From Amycolatopsis solani (GTDB lineage: Bacteria; Actinomycetota; Actinomycetes; Mycobacteriales; Pseudonocardiaceae): a DNA stretch of 64,000 nucleotides. The stretch spans positions 2,698,354 through 2,762,353 of the forward strand of contig NZ_JAWQJT010000002.1 in assembly GCF_033441515.1 (NCBI RefSeq), given 5' to 3'. A model generated the notes under the pieces. It saw only the letters and a program-made list of their open reading frames with translations, searched no databases and was not told the DNA's origin. Both the position numbers and the translations under genes were made by a program. The first letter of the stretch is position 1; each line of letters starts with the position of its first letter. Below are positions 19,275 through 27,639 of this stretch, one piece after another.

Positions 19275-19714
19275 CGGGCGCGAGCTACCGGTTCCGCAGC
19301 ACGTGGCTGCTGCCGGGAACCGTGCCCGAGCGGGTGTTCGGCGTGGTCACCGACCTCGCCGGCTACCCGCGGTGGTGGTCGGACGTCCGCGCGGTGCGCC
19401 GCGTGGACGACGACACCGCCGAACTGGTCTGCCGGTCCCGGCTGCCGTTCCGGCTCGTCGTCCGGATGCACCGGGACCACCAGGACGAGCGCACGGGCCT
19501 GATGCGGGTCAGGCTCAGCGGCGACCTCGACGGGGTACTGGCCGGTGCGGTCCGCGCGGCGGGCGCGGGCACACTGCTGGAGATCACCCAGGACGTCCAG
19601 GCCCGCAAGGAGTTGCTGCGGCGCTTCGACGCGGTGGCCCGGCCGCTGTTCCGCGCGAACCACGCGCTGATGATGCGGCGGGGCCACCGCGGACTTTCCA
19701 CCTACCTGGCCTAG
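19271..19714 (+). CDS. SRPBCC (START-like) family protein
   Basis: A 147-residue protein. The motif order YRFRSTWLLPGTVPERVFGVVTDLAGYPRWWSDV, then beta-strands, then a C-terminal helix (LRRFDAVARPLFRANHALMM) fits the polyketide-cyclase/START-like ligand-binding fold. A hydrophobic ligand is likely but unknown. The GTG start overlaps the anti-sigma stop (GTGA), so it belongs to the sigma operon, an arrangement worth noting because the protein has no obvious sigma role. Its stop codon overlaps the stop of the convergent MFS gene (CTAG). Confidence 0.8.
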   Translation: MTGASYRFRSTWLLPGTVPERVFGVVTDLAGYPRWWSDVRAVRRVDDDTAELVCRSRLPFRLVVRMHRDHQDERTGLMRVRLSGDLDGVLAGAVRAAGAGTLLEITQDVQARKELLRRFDAVARPLFRANHALMMRRGHRGLSTYLA

Positions 19715-21111
19715 CCGGCCACGCAGGCCTCGGTCTCGGGGACGGTGCTCTTCCGGCGGGCCAGCACCGCCGCCCCCAGCGCGACCGCGGCCAGCAGGAA
19801 GCCCGCGCTCACCCCGTACGCCAGCCGGAACCCGGCCGCCAGCGCCTCGCGGTGATCGCCGCCCAGGCTCGCCGTGCGGGACGCCGCCACCGAGGCGAGC
19901 ACCGCCGTCCCGATCGCCGCCCCCACCTGCTGGGTCGTGGTGATCAGGCCCGACGCCACCCCCGCGTCCGCCGCCGGGACGTCCGCCATCGCCAGGCCCA
20001 TCAGCGCCGGGATGGCCACGCCGGCGCCGAAGCCCATCACCAGCAACGGCGGCAGCACGTCGGTGAAGTAGGAGCCCGACACCCGCGTCAGCAGCACCAA
20101 GCCGACGATCACCAGCCCGAGCCCGGCCAGCAGCACCGCCCGCGGCCCGAACCGCGCGGCGAGCTTGTCCGCGACGCCGAGCGAGGCCACCGCGATCACC
20201 AGCGGCACCGGGAGGAACGCGATCCCGGTGCGCAGCGCGTCGAGTCCCAGCACCTGCTGCAGGTACAGCGCCGTGACGAACTGGAAGCCCAGCATGCCGG
20301 CGACCATCAGCACCATCACCAGGTTCGCGCCGGTCACCGCGCGGATCCGGAACAGCCGCAGCGGCAGCAGCGGCGTCCGCGCCTTCGCCTGCCGCACCAC
20401 GAACGCGGCCAGCAACCCGAGCGCCGCCACCAGCGCCGGCCACACCGCGGACGAAATCGCGTACACGCCCAGCATCACGGCCCCGGTGACCAGCACCGCG
20501 CCGAGCACGTCCAGGCCGGCCCGCACCCCCGTCCCGCGGTCCGGCGAAACCACCCGGACGGCCAGCAGCAGCGCCACCATACCGATCGGCAGGTTGACGT
20601 AGAACGTCCAGTGCCAGCTCAGCGCCTGCGTCAGCGCGCCGCCCGCGATGAGCCCGATCGACGCGCCCGCGGCCTGCGTGAAGCTGTAGACGCCGATCGC
20701 GCGAGCCCGGGCCCGCGGCTCGGGGTACATCGTGACGATCATCCCGAGCACCACGGCCGACGCGAGCGCTCCGCCCACGCCCTGGGCGAACCGCGAGCCG
20801 ACGAGCACGCCCGCGTCTTCCGAGAGCCCGGCGGCCAGGGACGCGACGGTGAACAGCGCCAGCCCGCCGAGGAAGACGCGGCGGCGGCCGAGCAGGTCGC
20901 CGAGCCGGCCGGAGATCAGGAGCAGGCCGCCGAACGCGACCAGGTAGGCGGTGACCACCCAGGCCAGGCCGGCGGGGGTGAACCCGAGGTCGGCCTGGAT
21001 GGCGGGCAGCGCCACCGCGACGATGCTGCTGTCGAGCACGACCATCAGCGACGCGGTGCACAGCACCGCCAGCGCGAGGCCGCGGGAGCGGGTGGGGTGG
21101 TTCTCGGCCAT
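19711..21111 (-). CDS. MFS drug efflux transporter (EmrB/QacA, DHA2 type)
   Basis: A 466-residue proton-driven exporter with about 14 transmembrane helices. DSSIVAVALPAIQADLG is the DHA2 motif in helix 1, GRLGDLLGRRRVFLGG is motif A, and GVYSFTQAAGASIGLIAGGAL is near motif C. ATG at 21111 has GGAGGGG upstream. It is divergent from an HxlR regulator with 105 bases between, a standard arrangement for an inducible drug pump. The substrate is unknown. Confidence 0.92.
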   Translation of the reverse strand: MAENHPTRSRGLALAVLCTASLMVVLDSSIVAVALPAIQADLGFTPAGLAWVVTAYLVAFGGLLLISGRLGDLLGRRRVFLGGLALFTVASLAAGLSEDAGVLVGSRFAQGVGGALASAVVLGMIVTMYPEPRARARAIGVYSFTQAAGASIGLIAGGALTQALSWHWTFYVNLPIGMVALLLAVRVVSPDRGTGVRAGLDVLGAVLVTGAVMLGVYAISSAVWPALVAALGLLAAFVVRQAKARTPLLPLRLFRIRAVTGANLVMVLMVAGMLGFQFVTALYLQQVLGLDALRTGIAFLPVPLVIAVASLGVADKLAARFGPRAVLLAGLGLVIVGLVLLTRVSGSYFTDVLPPLLVMGFGAGVAIPALMGLAMADVPAADAGVASGLITTTQQVGAAIGTAVLASVAASRTASLGGDHREALAAGFRLAYGVSAGFLLAAVALGAAVLARRKSTVPETEACVAG

Positions 21112-21137
21112 GTGTGGCCCCTCCAGATGAGCGTTGT

Positions 21138-21155
21138 CCCTGGTCAGTGCCAGGG
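21138..21155. promoter_or_regulatory. Inverted repeat between efflux gene and HxlR gene
   Basis: CCCTGG and CCAGGG flank TCAGTG in the short divergent promoter region. The location suggests an operator for the HxlR regulator acting on one or both genes. A 6-bp arm is modest evidence. Confidence 0.35.
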
Positions 21156-21216
21156 CACTTCTTGTAACAGTGCTCATCATGTGTGACCATGGGGGCGCGC
21201 GTAAGGAGGCACTTCC

Positions 21217-21609
21217 ATGTCCCAGGGGAACATCGGTGTACCTGTCCAGGTCACGGAGATCGACCCGGAAAAACTCGATGTCTGCACGGTGCTGGAGGTC
21301 ATCAACCGGATCAGCGGGAAATGGGCGATCGGCATCCTCTTGGAAGCCATTCGCGGGCCCGTGCGGTTCACCGAGCTGGAACGCGCGGTCAACGGGATCA
21401 GCCGCCGCATGCTGACGCTGACCCTGCGCAACCTCGAGCGCGACGGCCTCCTGGAGCGCACGATCTACCCGACCGTCCCGCCGCGCGTGGAGTACGAAGC
21501 CACGCCGATGGCGAAGGAGCTGTACCAGTCGCTGAGCGGCCTGCTCGGCTGGGCGGAGCGGCACCGCGAGGACATCGCCGCCGCCCGCGTCGCCTACGAC
21601 GTGGCCTGA
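21217..21609 (+). CDS. HxlR-family transcriptional regulator
   Basis: A 130-residue winged-helix regulator. CTVLEVINRISGKWAIGILLEAI, then RFTELERAVNGISRRMLTLTLRNLERDGLLERTIYP matches the HxlR (DUF24) fold, including the invariant GKW and the recognition helix ISRRMLT. The single Cys23 sits at the position of the redox-sensing Cys of some family members (HypR, QorR), so thiol or electrophile sensing is possible. ATG at 21217 has AAGGAGG. It is divergent from the MFS pump, which it probably represses. Confidence 0.92.
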   Translation: MSQGNIGVPVQVTEIDPEKLDVCTVLEVINRISGKWAIGILLEAIRGPVRFTELERAVNGISRRMLTLTLRNLERDGLLERTIYPTVPPRVEYEATPMAKELYQSLSGLLGWAERHREDIAAARVAYDVA

Positions 21610-21619
21610 GGCCGCCCAA

Positions 21620-21648
21620 AGCGGCACTTTCCCTATGAAAGTTCCGCT
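21620..21648 (+). terminator. Imperfect hairpin after the HxlR gene
   Basis: AGCGGCACTTTC and GAAAGTTCCGCT pair over 12 bases with one mismatch and a 5-base loop, 10 bases beyond the HxlR stop. It probably ends that transcript. Confidence 0.5.
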
Positions 21649-21660
21649 CTTGACGTGGAA

Positions 21661-21702
21661 CGGGCCGCGGTGCGAGGTCGGGGGGACTCGCACCGCGGCC
21701 CG
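21661..21702 (-). terminator. 16-bp GC hairpin after the dicarboxylate carrier
   Basis: Perfect 16-bp stem (21661-21676 with 21687-21702) and a 10-base loop, 47 bases beyond the carrier's stop on the minus strand. It may work in both directions between the two convergent genes. Confidence 0.65.
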
Positions 21703-21748
21703 CGGTGGCTCGTGCTCAGCGGGGGCATGAGCACGAACGTCGGTGGTG

Positions 21749-23095
21749 CTACTTCGCCGCGACTTCCGCGGGTTCCGGTTCCCGCTCTTCGTCCACCATC
21801 GTGGCTTCGTCGAAGGGTGCCTGCCCGGCGAACACGCGCTGGGCCTGTTCGCGGTCGAACTCCTTCGTCCAGTTTCCGATGAGGACGGTCGCGACGGCGT
21901 TGCCGGCGAAGTTCGTCAGCGCGCGGGCCTCCGACATGAACCGGTCGATGCCGAGGATGAAGCCGACGCCGTTGACCAGTTCCGGCCGGTGCGACTGCAG
22001 GCCGCTCGCCAGGGTCGCGATGCCGGAACCGCTGACGCCCGCGGCGCCCTTCGACGCGATGATCATGAAGACCAGCAGGCCGATCTGCGCGCCGATGGAC
22101 AGCGGCTCGTCCTGCGCCGCGGCGATGAACAGCGTCGCCATGGTCAGGTAGATCGCGGTGCCGTCGAGGTTGAACGAGTAGCCGGTGGGCACGGTGATGC
22201 CGACGACGGACTTGTCGACGCCGAGGTGCTCCATCTTCGCGATCAGCCGCGGCAGCGCCGACTCCGACGACGACGTCGACAGGATCAGCAGGAACTCGCG
22301 GCCGAGGTAGCGCAGCAGCTTCAGGATGTTGACGCGGGCGCCGAACCACAGCACCAGCCCGAGAACCACGAACACGAACACCAGGCAGGTCGCGTAGAAC
22401 CCGATCATGATCACGGCCAGGCTCTTCAGCGCGGCCCAGCCGGTCGCGCCGACCACTGCGGCGATGGCGCCGAACGCGCCGATCGGGGCGGCCCACATGA
22501 TCATCGCCAGGATCCGGAAGACCAGCTTCTGGAGGTGCTCGACGCCACGCAGGATCGGCGCGCCCTTCGGGCCCAGCTTCTGCAGCGCGAACCCGACGAG
22601 CAGCGCGACCAGCAGCGTCTGCAGCACTTCGCCTTCGGTGAAGGCGGAGACGAGCGTCTTCGGGATGATGCCGAGCAGGAAGTCGACCGGGCCCTCGGCG
22701 CCGGTGGCGGACTTCTGGACGCTCTTCACGTCGGCCGGGTTGAGGTGCAGCCCGGTGCCCGGGTGCAGCAGGTTGCCGACGACCAGGCCGATGGCGAGCG
22801 CGAAGGTCGACATCACGATGAAGTAGACCAGTGCCATCACACCGACCTTGCCGACCTTGGCCGCCTTCGCGACCGAGCCGACGCCGATGACGATGGTGCA
22901 GAAGATGATGGGGGAGATCATCATCTTGATCAGGTTGACGAAGCCGTCGCCGAGGGGCTTGAGGCCCTTGGCGAAGCCCGGGAAGAGGAAGCCCACCAGG
23001 ATCCCGAGCAGGACCGCGACGATCACGGCCAGGTACAGGTAGTGGGTCTTGTCCCGCTTGCGCGGGGTCTCCTCCGTGGTCGGTGGGGTCGGCAC
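21749..23095 (-). CDS. dctA: Dicarboxylate/amino acid:cation symporter (DAACS family)
   Basis: A 448-residue membrane carrier for C4-dicarboxylates or glutamate/aspartate. The hallmarks are present: the serine-rich reentrant loop STSSSESALPRLIAKMEHLGV, then GYSFNLDGTAIYLTMATLFIA, and SKGAAGVSGSGIATLA. The acidic C-tail (DEEREPEPAEVAAK) is variable in the family. GTG at 23095 has GGAGG 7 bases upstream; a longer frame to 23164 lacks a Shine-Dalgarno. It is divergent from a DcuS/DcuR-type two-component pair, which supports C4-dicarboxylate as substrate. Confidence 0.9.
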   Translation of the reverse strand: MPTPPTTEETPRKRDKTHYLYLAVIVAVLLGILVGFLFPGFAKGLKPLGDGFVNLIKMMISPIIFCTIVIGVGSVAKAAKVGKVGVMALVYFIVMSTFALAIGLVVGNLLHPGTGLHLNPADVKSVQKSATGAEGPVDFLLGIIPKTLVSAFTEGEVLQTLLVALLVGFALQKLGPKGAPILRGVEHLQKLVFRILAMIMWAAPIGAFGAIAAVVGATGWAALKSLAVIMIGFYATCLVFVFVVLGLVLWFGARVNILKLLRYLGREFLLILSTSSSESALPRLIAKMEHLGVDKSVVGITVPTGYSFNLDGTAIYLTMATLFIAAAQDEPLSIGAQIGLLVFMIIASKGAAGVSGSGIATLASGLQSHRPELVNGVGFILGIDRFMSEARALTNFAGNAVATVLIGNWTKEFDREQAQRVFAGQAPFDEATMVDEEREPEPAEVAAK

Positions 23096-23241
23096 CGTTG
23101 CCTCCAGCTCAGGGGTGTTCCAGGTTGCGGCACACTGTAGGCGCACTTCGGTGACCCGGCTCACTTGTGTTCATTGAGTTCGCGACCGTCCCGTTCGGAC
23201 ACCGGGTGCGCGTGTGCTGGTATGAGGAGGTGCCCCCGACG

Positions 23242-24816
23242 ATGCGGTCCCGCTGGAGCCTGGCCCGCCAGCTGCTCGTGCTGCAGCTGGTGGTGCTCTG
23301 CGTGCTCGCCGGCGCCGGCATCACCTTCGCCTACCTCGACGCCTCCCGCGCGGTCGACGAGAACGCGCGCGACCAGGTCCGCGCGGTCGCTTCGACGGTC
23401 GCGGACGCGCCGACCGTCGCCGGTGCGGTGGCGACCGCGGACCCGAGCGCGACGCTGCAGCCGTTCGCGGTGCGGGTGCAGGCCGACACCGGCGTCGACT
23501 TCATCACGATCATGAGCCCGGCCGGGATCCGCTACACCCACCCGAACCCGGCGCTGATCGGCCAGCACTACATCGGGACGATCGACAAGGCGCAGCGGGG
23601 CGAGGTGCTGACCGAGACCTACACCGGCTCGCTCGGCCCGTCGGTGCGCACGGTCGTGCCGGTGTTCGGCACCGGCCACCGGGTGATCGCGCTGGTCGCG
23701 GTCGGCATCACGGTCGCGGCGATCTCGGCCGAACTGCGGGAGCGGCTGTGGCCGCTGTTCGGCGTGGCGGGTGCGGTCCTGCTGGTCGGCGCGCTCGGCG
23801 GCTGGCTCATCAGCGCGCGGCTGCGGCGCCAGACCCGGGGTGTCGCGCCGGACGAGCTGAGCAACCTCTTCGAGTACCACGAAGCCGTGCTGCACTCGGT
23901 CCGCGAAGGCGTGCTGCTCGTCGGCCGCGACGGGCGGATCGGGCTCTGCAACGACGGCGCGCGCACGCTCCTCGGTCTCGACGCCGATCCCGTCGGACGC
24001 GAACTCTCCGCGCTGGGCCTGCCGGACGAACTCGCCGAGGCCTTCAGCTCTTCGGAAAACCGCGCGGAAGAACTGCACCTGACCGACGCCCGCGTCCTGC
24101 TGGTCAGCACGACCGCCGTCCGCTCGGGCGGCCGCGCGCAGGGCACCGTCGTCGTCCTGCGCGACCACACCGAACTGCAGACGCTGACCGGGGAGCTGAC
24201 CACCGCGCGCGGCCTCGCGGAGGCGTTGCGGTCGCAGGCGCACGAGGCGGCGAACCGGCTGCACACGGTCGTTTCCCTGGTGGAGATCGGAAAGCCCGAG
24301 CAGGCGGTGGAGTTCGCGACGGCCGAGCTCGCGCTGGCGCAGGAGCTGACCGACCGGGTCGTCGGCGCCGTCGCCGAGCCGGTGCTCGCCGCGCTGCTGC
24401 TGGGCAAGGCGGCCGAGGCGAGCGAGCGCGGGGTCGAGCTGACCGTCACGCCGGACACCGTGATCGACGACGTCTCGCTCGGGGTCGCCGCCCGCGACCT
24501 GGTGACCATCCTCGGCAACCTGATCGACAACGGCATCGATGCGGCGGTGCGCGGCAGCGGGCACCCGAAGGTCGTCGTCACGGCCCGCTCCGAGGACGAC
24601 GGCTTGCTGCTGCGCGTGGCCGACACCGGGCCCGGCGTCCCCGAAGACGCCGACGTGTTCCGCCGCGGCTGGTCGACGAAGGCGGAGGACGGCCACGGCC
24701 TCGGGCTGGCGCTGGTCGGGCAGGCGGTGCGCCGCTACGGCGGTACGGTCGACGTCGGACGGGACGGGGGCGCGGTGTTCACCGTGCGGCTGCCGCGGCA
24801 GGAGGCGGACCGGTGA
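23242..24816 (+). CDS. Sensor histidine kinase of the DcuS/CitA type
   Basis: A 524-residue membrane kinase. One transmembrane helix at about residues 10-35 precedes a periplasmic PDC/CitA-like domain (DTGVDFITIMSPAGIRYTHP), and a second helix lies at about 170-195. A cytosolic PAS domain follows (EGVLLVGRDGRIGLCNDGAR). The Spo0B-like dimerisation helix has the phosphorylated His in SQAHEAANRLHTV, and the ATPase domain has NLIDNGIDA, VADTGPGVP and GHGLGLALV. ATG at 23242 was chosen to start just before the first helix. It is coupled to the response regulator by GTGA and probably senses an extracellular dicarboxylate or citrate. Confidence 0.93.
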   Translation: MRSRWSLARQLLVLQLVVLCVLAGAGITFAYLDASRAVDENARDQVRAVASTVADAPTVAGAVATADPSATLQPFAVRVQADTGVDFITIMSPAGIRYTHPNPALIGQHYIGTIDKAQRGEVLTETYTGSLGPSVRTVVPVFGTGHRVIALVAVGITVAAISAELRERLWPLFGVAGAVLLVGALGGWLISARLRRQTRGVAPDELSNLFEYHEAVLHSVREGVLLVGRDGRIGLCNDGARTLLGLDADPVGRELSALGLPDELAEAFSSSENRAEELHLTDARVLLVSTTAVRSGGRAQGTVVVLRDHTELQTLTGELTTARGLAEALRSQAHEAANRLHTVVSLVEIGKPEQAVEFATAELALAQELTDRVVGAVAEPVLAALLLGKAAEASERGVELTVTPDTVIDDVSLGVAARDLVTILGNLIDNGIDAAVRGSGHPKVVVTARSEDDGLLLRVADTGPGVPEDADVFRRGWSTKAEDGHGLGLALVGQAVRRYGGTVDVGRDGGAVFTVRLPRQEADR

Positions 24817-25475
24817 TCCGGGTGCTGGTGGTGGAGGACGAGCCGGTGGCGGCCGAAGCGCACCGCGTGTACGTCGAACGGCTCCCCGGCTTTTCGGTGG
24901 CCGGCGTGGTGCATTCCGGCGGCGACGCCCTCCGGTTCTGCGAACGCGAGCCGGTCGACCTGGTGCTGCTGGACTTCTACCTCCCCGACACGCACGGCCT
25001 GGCGGTCTGCCGTTCCCTGCGCGCGGCCGGCCTCCCGATCGACGTCATCGCGGTGACGTCGGCGCGGGACCTCGGACTGGTGAAGGCGGCGGTGTCGGTC
25101 GGGGTGGTGCAGTACCTGCTCAAGCCGTTCACGTTCGCGACCCTGCGCGAGAAGCTGGAGCGCTACTCGGAGTTCCGCGACGCGTCCGGCGAGGTGACCG
25201 GCCAGGCCGAGATCGACCGCGCACTGGGCGCGTTGCGCACGACCGAGCAGCCGCCGCTGCCGAAGGGGATGAGCGTCCAGACCCTCGAAGCTATCCGGGA
25301 CGCGCTTTCCGGCGCAGCGGAAGGCCTCTCGGCGGGCGCGGCGGCTTCGGCGATCGGTGCTTCGCGCGTGACGGCCCGCCGGTACCTGGAGTACCTGGCG
25401 GACAACGGGATGGCCCACCGCGAGCCCCACTACGGCCAGGTCGGGCGACCGGAGGTCTGGTACCGGCTGGTTTGA
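24813..25475 (+). CDS. Response regulator of the DcuR/CitB type
   Basis: A 220-residue regulator. The receiver domain has the acidic pair Glu9-Asp10 (VVEDEP), phosphoacceptor Asp54 (LLDFYLPD), a Thr/Ser in VTSARD and Lys104 (LLKPF). The C-terminal DNA-binding part AAASAIGASRVTARRYLEYL is the helix-turn-helix of the CitB/DcuR subgroup, ending in a wing with GRPEVWYRL. GTG at 24813 overlaps the kinase stop. It should activate the divergent dctA-like gene. Confidence 0.93.
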   Translation: MIRVLVVEDEPVAAEAHRVYVERLPGFSVAGVVHSGGDALRFCEREPVDLVLLDFYLPDTHGLAVCRSLRAAGLPIDVIAVTSARDLGLVKAAVSVGVVQYLLKPFTFATLREKLERYSEFRDASGEVTGQAEIDRALGALRTTEQPPLPKGMSVQTLEAIRDALSGAAEGLSAGAAASAIGASRVTARRYLEYLADNGMAHREPHYGQVGRPEVWYRLV

Positions 25476-25476
25476 G

Positions 25477-25759
25477 CTACAGCCGGTCGAGCAGGAGCCG
25501 GGCGAGGGTCGCGTAGACGTCGGTTCGGGTGGGGGACAGGTCCAGCTCCGCGAGCCGCGTCTGGCCGTGGCCCGGGAAGACGTTGACCACCAGTTGGTTC
25601 GCCAGGCGGGGATCGCCTTGGTTGGCGTAGTCGCAGCGGTAGGTCGTGTACCCGCCGCTCTGGTCGGGTTGCGCCTCCGCGGCGTAGAGGTAGGAAGCGT
25701 CCCCCCGTCGCGCCGCTGAGGTCGGTCACGCCCAGGAACGGGCACGCGGAGCTGACCAC
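25477..25759 (-). pseudogene. Frameshifted remnant of a small exported-protein gene
   Basis: Two reading frames join at a run of six C (25701-25706; G on the coding strand). The upstream frame reads SSACPFLGVTDLSGATGG, and the downstream frame reads DASYLYAAEAQPDQSGG then YRCDYANQGDPRLANQ and ends LARLLLDRL at 25477. Removing one G gives a continuous protein of about 93 residues. A hydrophobic signal or membrane anchor is missing at the front; the preceding in-frame codons are Pro-rich (KPQPPPPHSP). The family is not certain; the Cys pattern resembles small actinobacterial lipoproteins. It may be a real frameshift or a sequencing error in the homopolymer. Other than this, 25476-25890 shows only the upstream region of the peptidase gene. 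Confidence 0.5.
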
Positions 25760-25890
25760 GCCCGGTGAGTGCGGCGGTGGCGGCTGCGGTTTGTATAACG
25801 ACCTATACGGCGAGCCTCCGACTTCCGGCGGTTCCGGCGGCGCACCCCGTGCGGTACACCGGGACGATCACCGACCAGGGGAGTGCCGCC

Positions 25891-27639
25891 ATGCGGATGT
25901 GGGCCGGATTCTTCGCCGCGCTGCTGATCGCCGCCGGAGCCGCTGCTCCGGCCCAAGCCGAAGAGCCGGCCGGTGCCGTCACCGACGTCCAGGTGACCGG
26001 GCCTGTCTCGCAGCGGTTCAACCTCGTCGTCCTCGGTGACGGGTACACCGCCGCCGAACAGCCCAAGTTCTTCGCCGACGTCCAGCGGCACGTCAGCACC
26101 CTCTGGTCGCTCGAGCCGTTCAAGTCCTACCGCAGCTACTTCAACGTCTACGCGGTGTCGATCGCGTCGCCCGAGTCCGGTGTGGACTGCGACCCCTCGC
26201 TCGACGCGCCGAAGAAGAACACCCCGCTGAACATGGGTTTCTGGGGCGGCTGCAACCCGCAGAGCGTGCAGCGCCTGCTCACCGTCGACGACGCGGCGGC
26301 GCAGCGGTACGCCGACCTCGTGCCCGGCACGTCCCCGGCGAACCGGCAGATCCTGGCGCTGGGCAACAGCAGCACCTACGGCGGCGCGGGCGGCTCGTAC
26401 GCGACGGCGTCGGGCGGCAACGCGCTCTCCGCGCTCATCTCGCCGCACGAACTGGGTCACTCGCTCGGCGGTCTCGACGACGAATACGACTACTACGCGC
26501 GTGCGGTCCCCGGTGGCGCCTACGAAGGCGGCGAGCCGGACTCGATCCACCACACCTTGCTGACCGAGAAGCAGCTGCGCGACCAGCACGCGAAGTGGTG
26601 GCGCTGGCTCGGCGAGCCGAGCGAGTCCGGCGGGCCGATCGGCCGCTTCGAAGGCGGGCTGTACACGCAGACCGGCGTGTGGCGGCCGAGCAAGCACTCG
26701 ATGATGAAAACCCTCGGGTACAGCTTCGACCAGGTCGGCCGCGAGCGGATGACGCAGCGGATCTCGGCGAAGGTCCCGCTCGTCAGCGGCGGCACGCCGG
26801 CCGGGACGATCGGCGCCGACCGGGTCGTGTGGCTGCGGACGATGCACCCCGTCGACCACCGCCTGGACGTCCGCTGGACCCTCGACGGAGTCACGCTGAA
26901 GGGCCGCGAAGCGGTCGACCTCCGGCAGGCGCACGTGAAGCCGGGCAAGCACACGCTGACGGCGACGGTGACCGACCCGACGCCGTTCGTCCGCGACCCG
27001 GCGGTCCGGCCGTCGGCCACGCGCACCTGGACGGTGGACACTTCCGTGGTGACGCCGCCGTCGAGCGGCCCGGCGGTGGTCGCGTCGACCCCCACCGCGC
27101 AGCCGGTCGGCGGGCACGACGTCGTCTACGTCGAGACGGGCGAGCCGACCGGGTCGGTTCCCCAGGTCCGCTGGGCGCTCGACGGCAAGCCGGTCGCGAC
27201 CGGTCCCGACTACGCCCTCGCGGAAACCCGTGGCGCGCACGAGCTGACCGCGACGACCGGCGGCACGACGCTGACCTGGCCGGTGGACGCGACCGGCCCG
27301 ACGACGACGGCGGAAGTGCCGGCGGGCAAGGTGGTCCACGGCTCGTTCACCATGCGGCTGACGGCGTCGGACGGCATGCCGGAGTTCCGCGTGGACGGCG
27401 ACGGCTGGCACAAGTACTACGGCTGGCCGACCGACCCGAACGCGCCGTACCTGTTCACCCCGCGCGGCACGGAGATCGACGGCCTGGCCTACGGCAACCT
27501 CGGCCCGGACGGGCTCACGGTGTCCCCGTTCACCGAGCGCAAGCCGGGCTACGGCCGCCACCGCATCGAGTACCGCTCGATCGACGCGGCGGGCAACGTC
27601 GGCCCGACGAAGTCGGTGACGGTGACGCTGCTGCCGTGA
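25891..27639 (+). CDS. Secreted M64-family (IgA peptidase-like) metallopeptidase
   Basis: A 582-residue exported zinc protease. The signal peptide is MRMWAGFFAALLIAAGAAAPAQA. The catalytic domain begins FNLVVLGDGYTAAEQ, typical of M64, and carries HELGHSLGGLDDEYDYY at residues 186-202; His186 and His190 bind zinc with Glu187 as the catalytic base. After about residue 290 come tandem immunoglobulin-like modules (RWTLDGVTLKG, RWALDGKPVATG) and a final domain with FRVDGDGWHKY. ATG at 25891 has GGGGAG 7 bases upstream. Its TGA lies directly against the stop of the convergent hexosaminidase gene. Probably digests extracellular protein. Confidence 0.92.
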   Translation: MRMWAGFFAALLIAAGAAAPAQAEEPAGAVTDVQVTGPVSQRFNLVVLGDGYTAAEQPKFFADVQRHVSTLWSLEPFKSYRSYFNVYAVSIASPESGVDCDPSLDAPKKNTPLNMGFWGGCNPQSVQRLLTVDDAAAQRYADLVPGTSPANRQILALGNSSTYGGAGGSYATASGGNALSALISPHELGHSLGGLDDEYDYYARAVPGGAYEGGEPDSIHHTLLTEKQLRDQHAKWWRWLGEPSESGGPIGRFEGGLYTQTGVWRPSKHSMMKTLGYSFDQVGRERMTQRISAKVPLVSGGTPAGTIGADRVVWLRTMHPVDHRLDVRWTLDGVTLKGREAVDLRQAHVKPGKHTLTATVTDPTPFVRDPAVRPSATRTWTVDTSVVTPPSSGPAVVASTPTAQPVGGHDVVYVETGEPTGSVPQVRWALDGKPVATGPDYALAETRGAHELTATTGGTTLTWPVDATGPTTTAEVPAGKVVHGSFTMRLTASDGMPEFRVDGDGWHKYYGWPTDPNAPYLFTPRGTEIDGLAYGNLGPDGLTVSPFTERKPGYGRHRIEYRSIDAAGNVGPTKSVTVTLLP

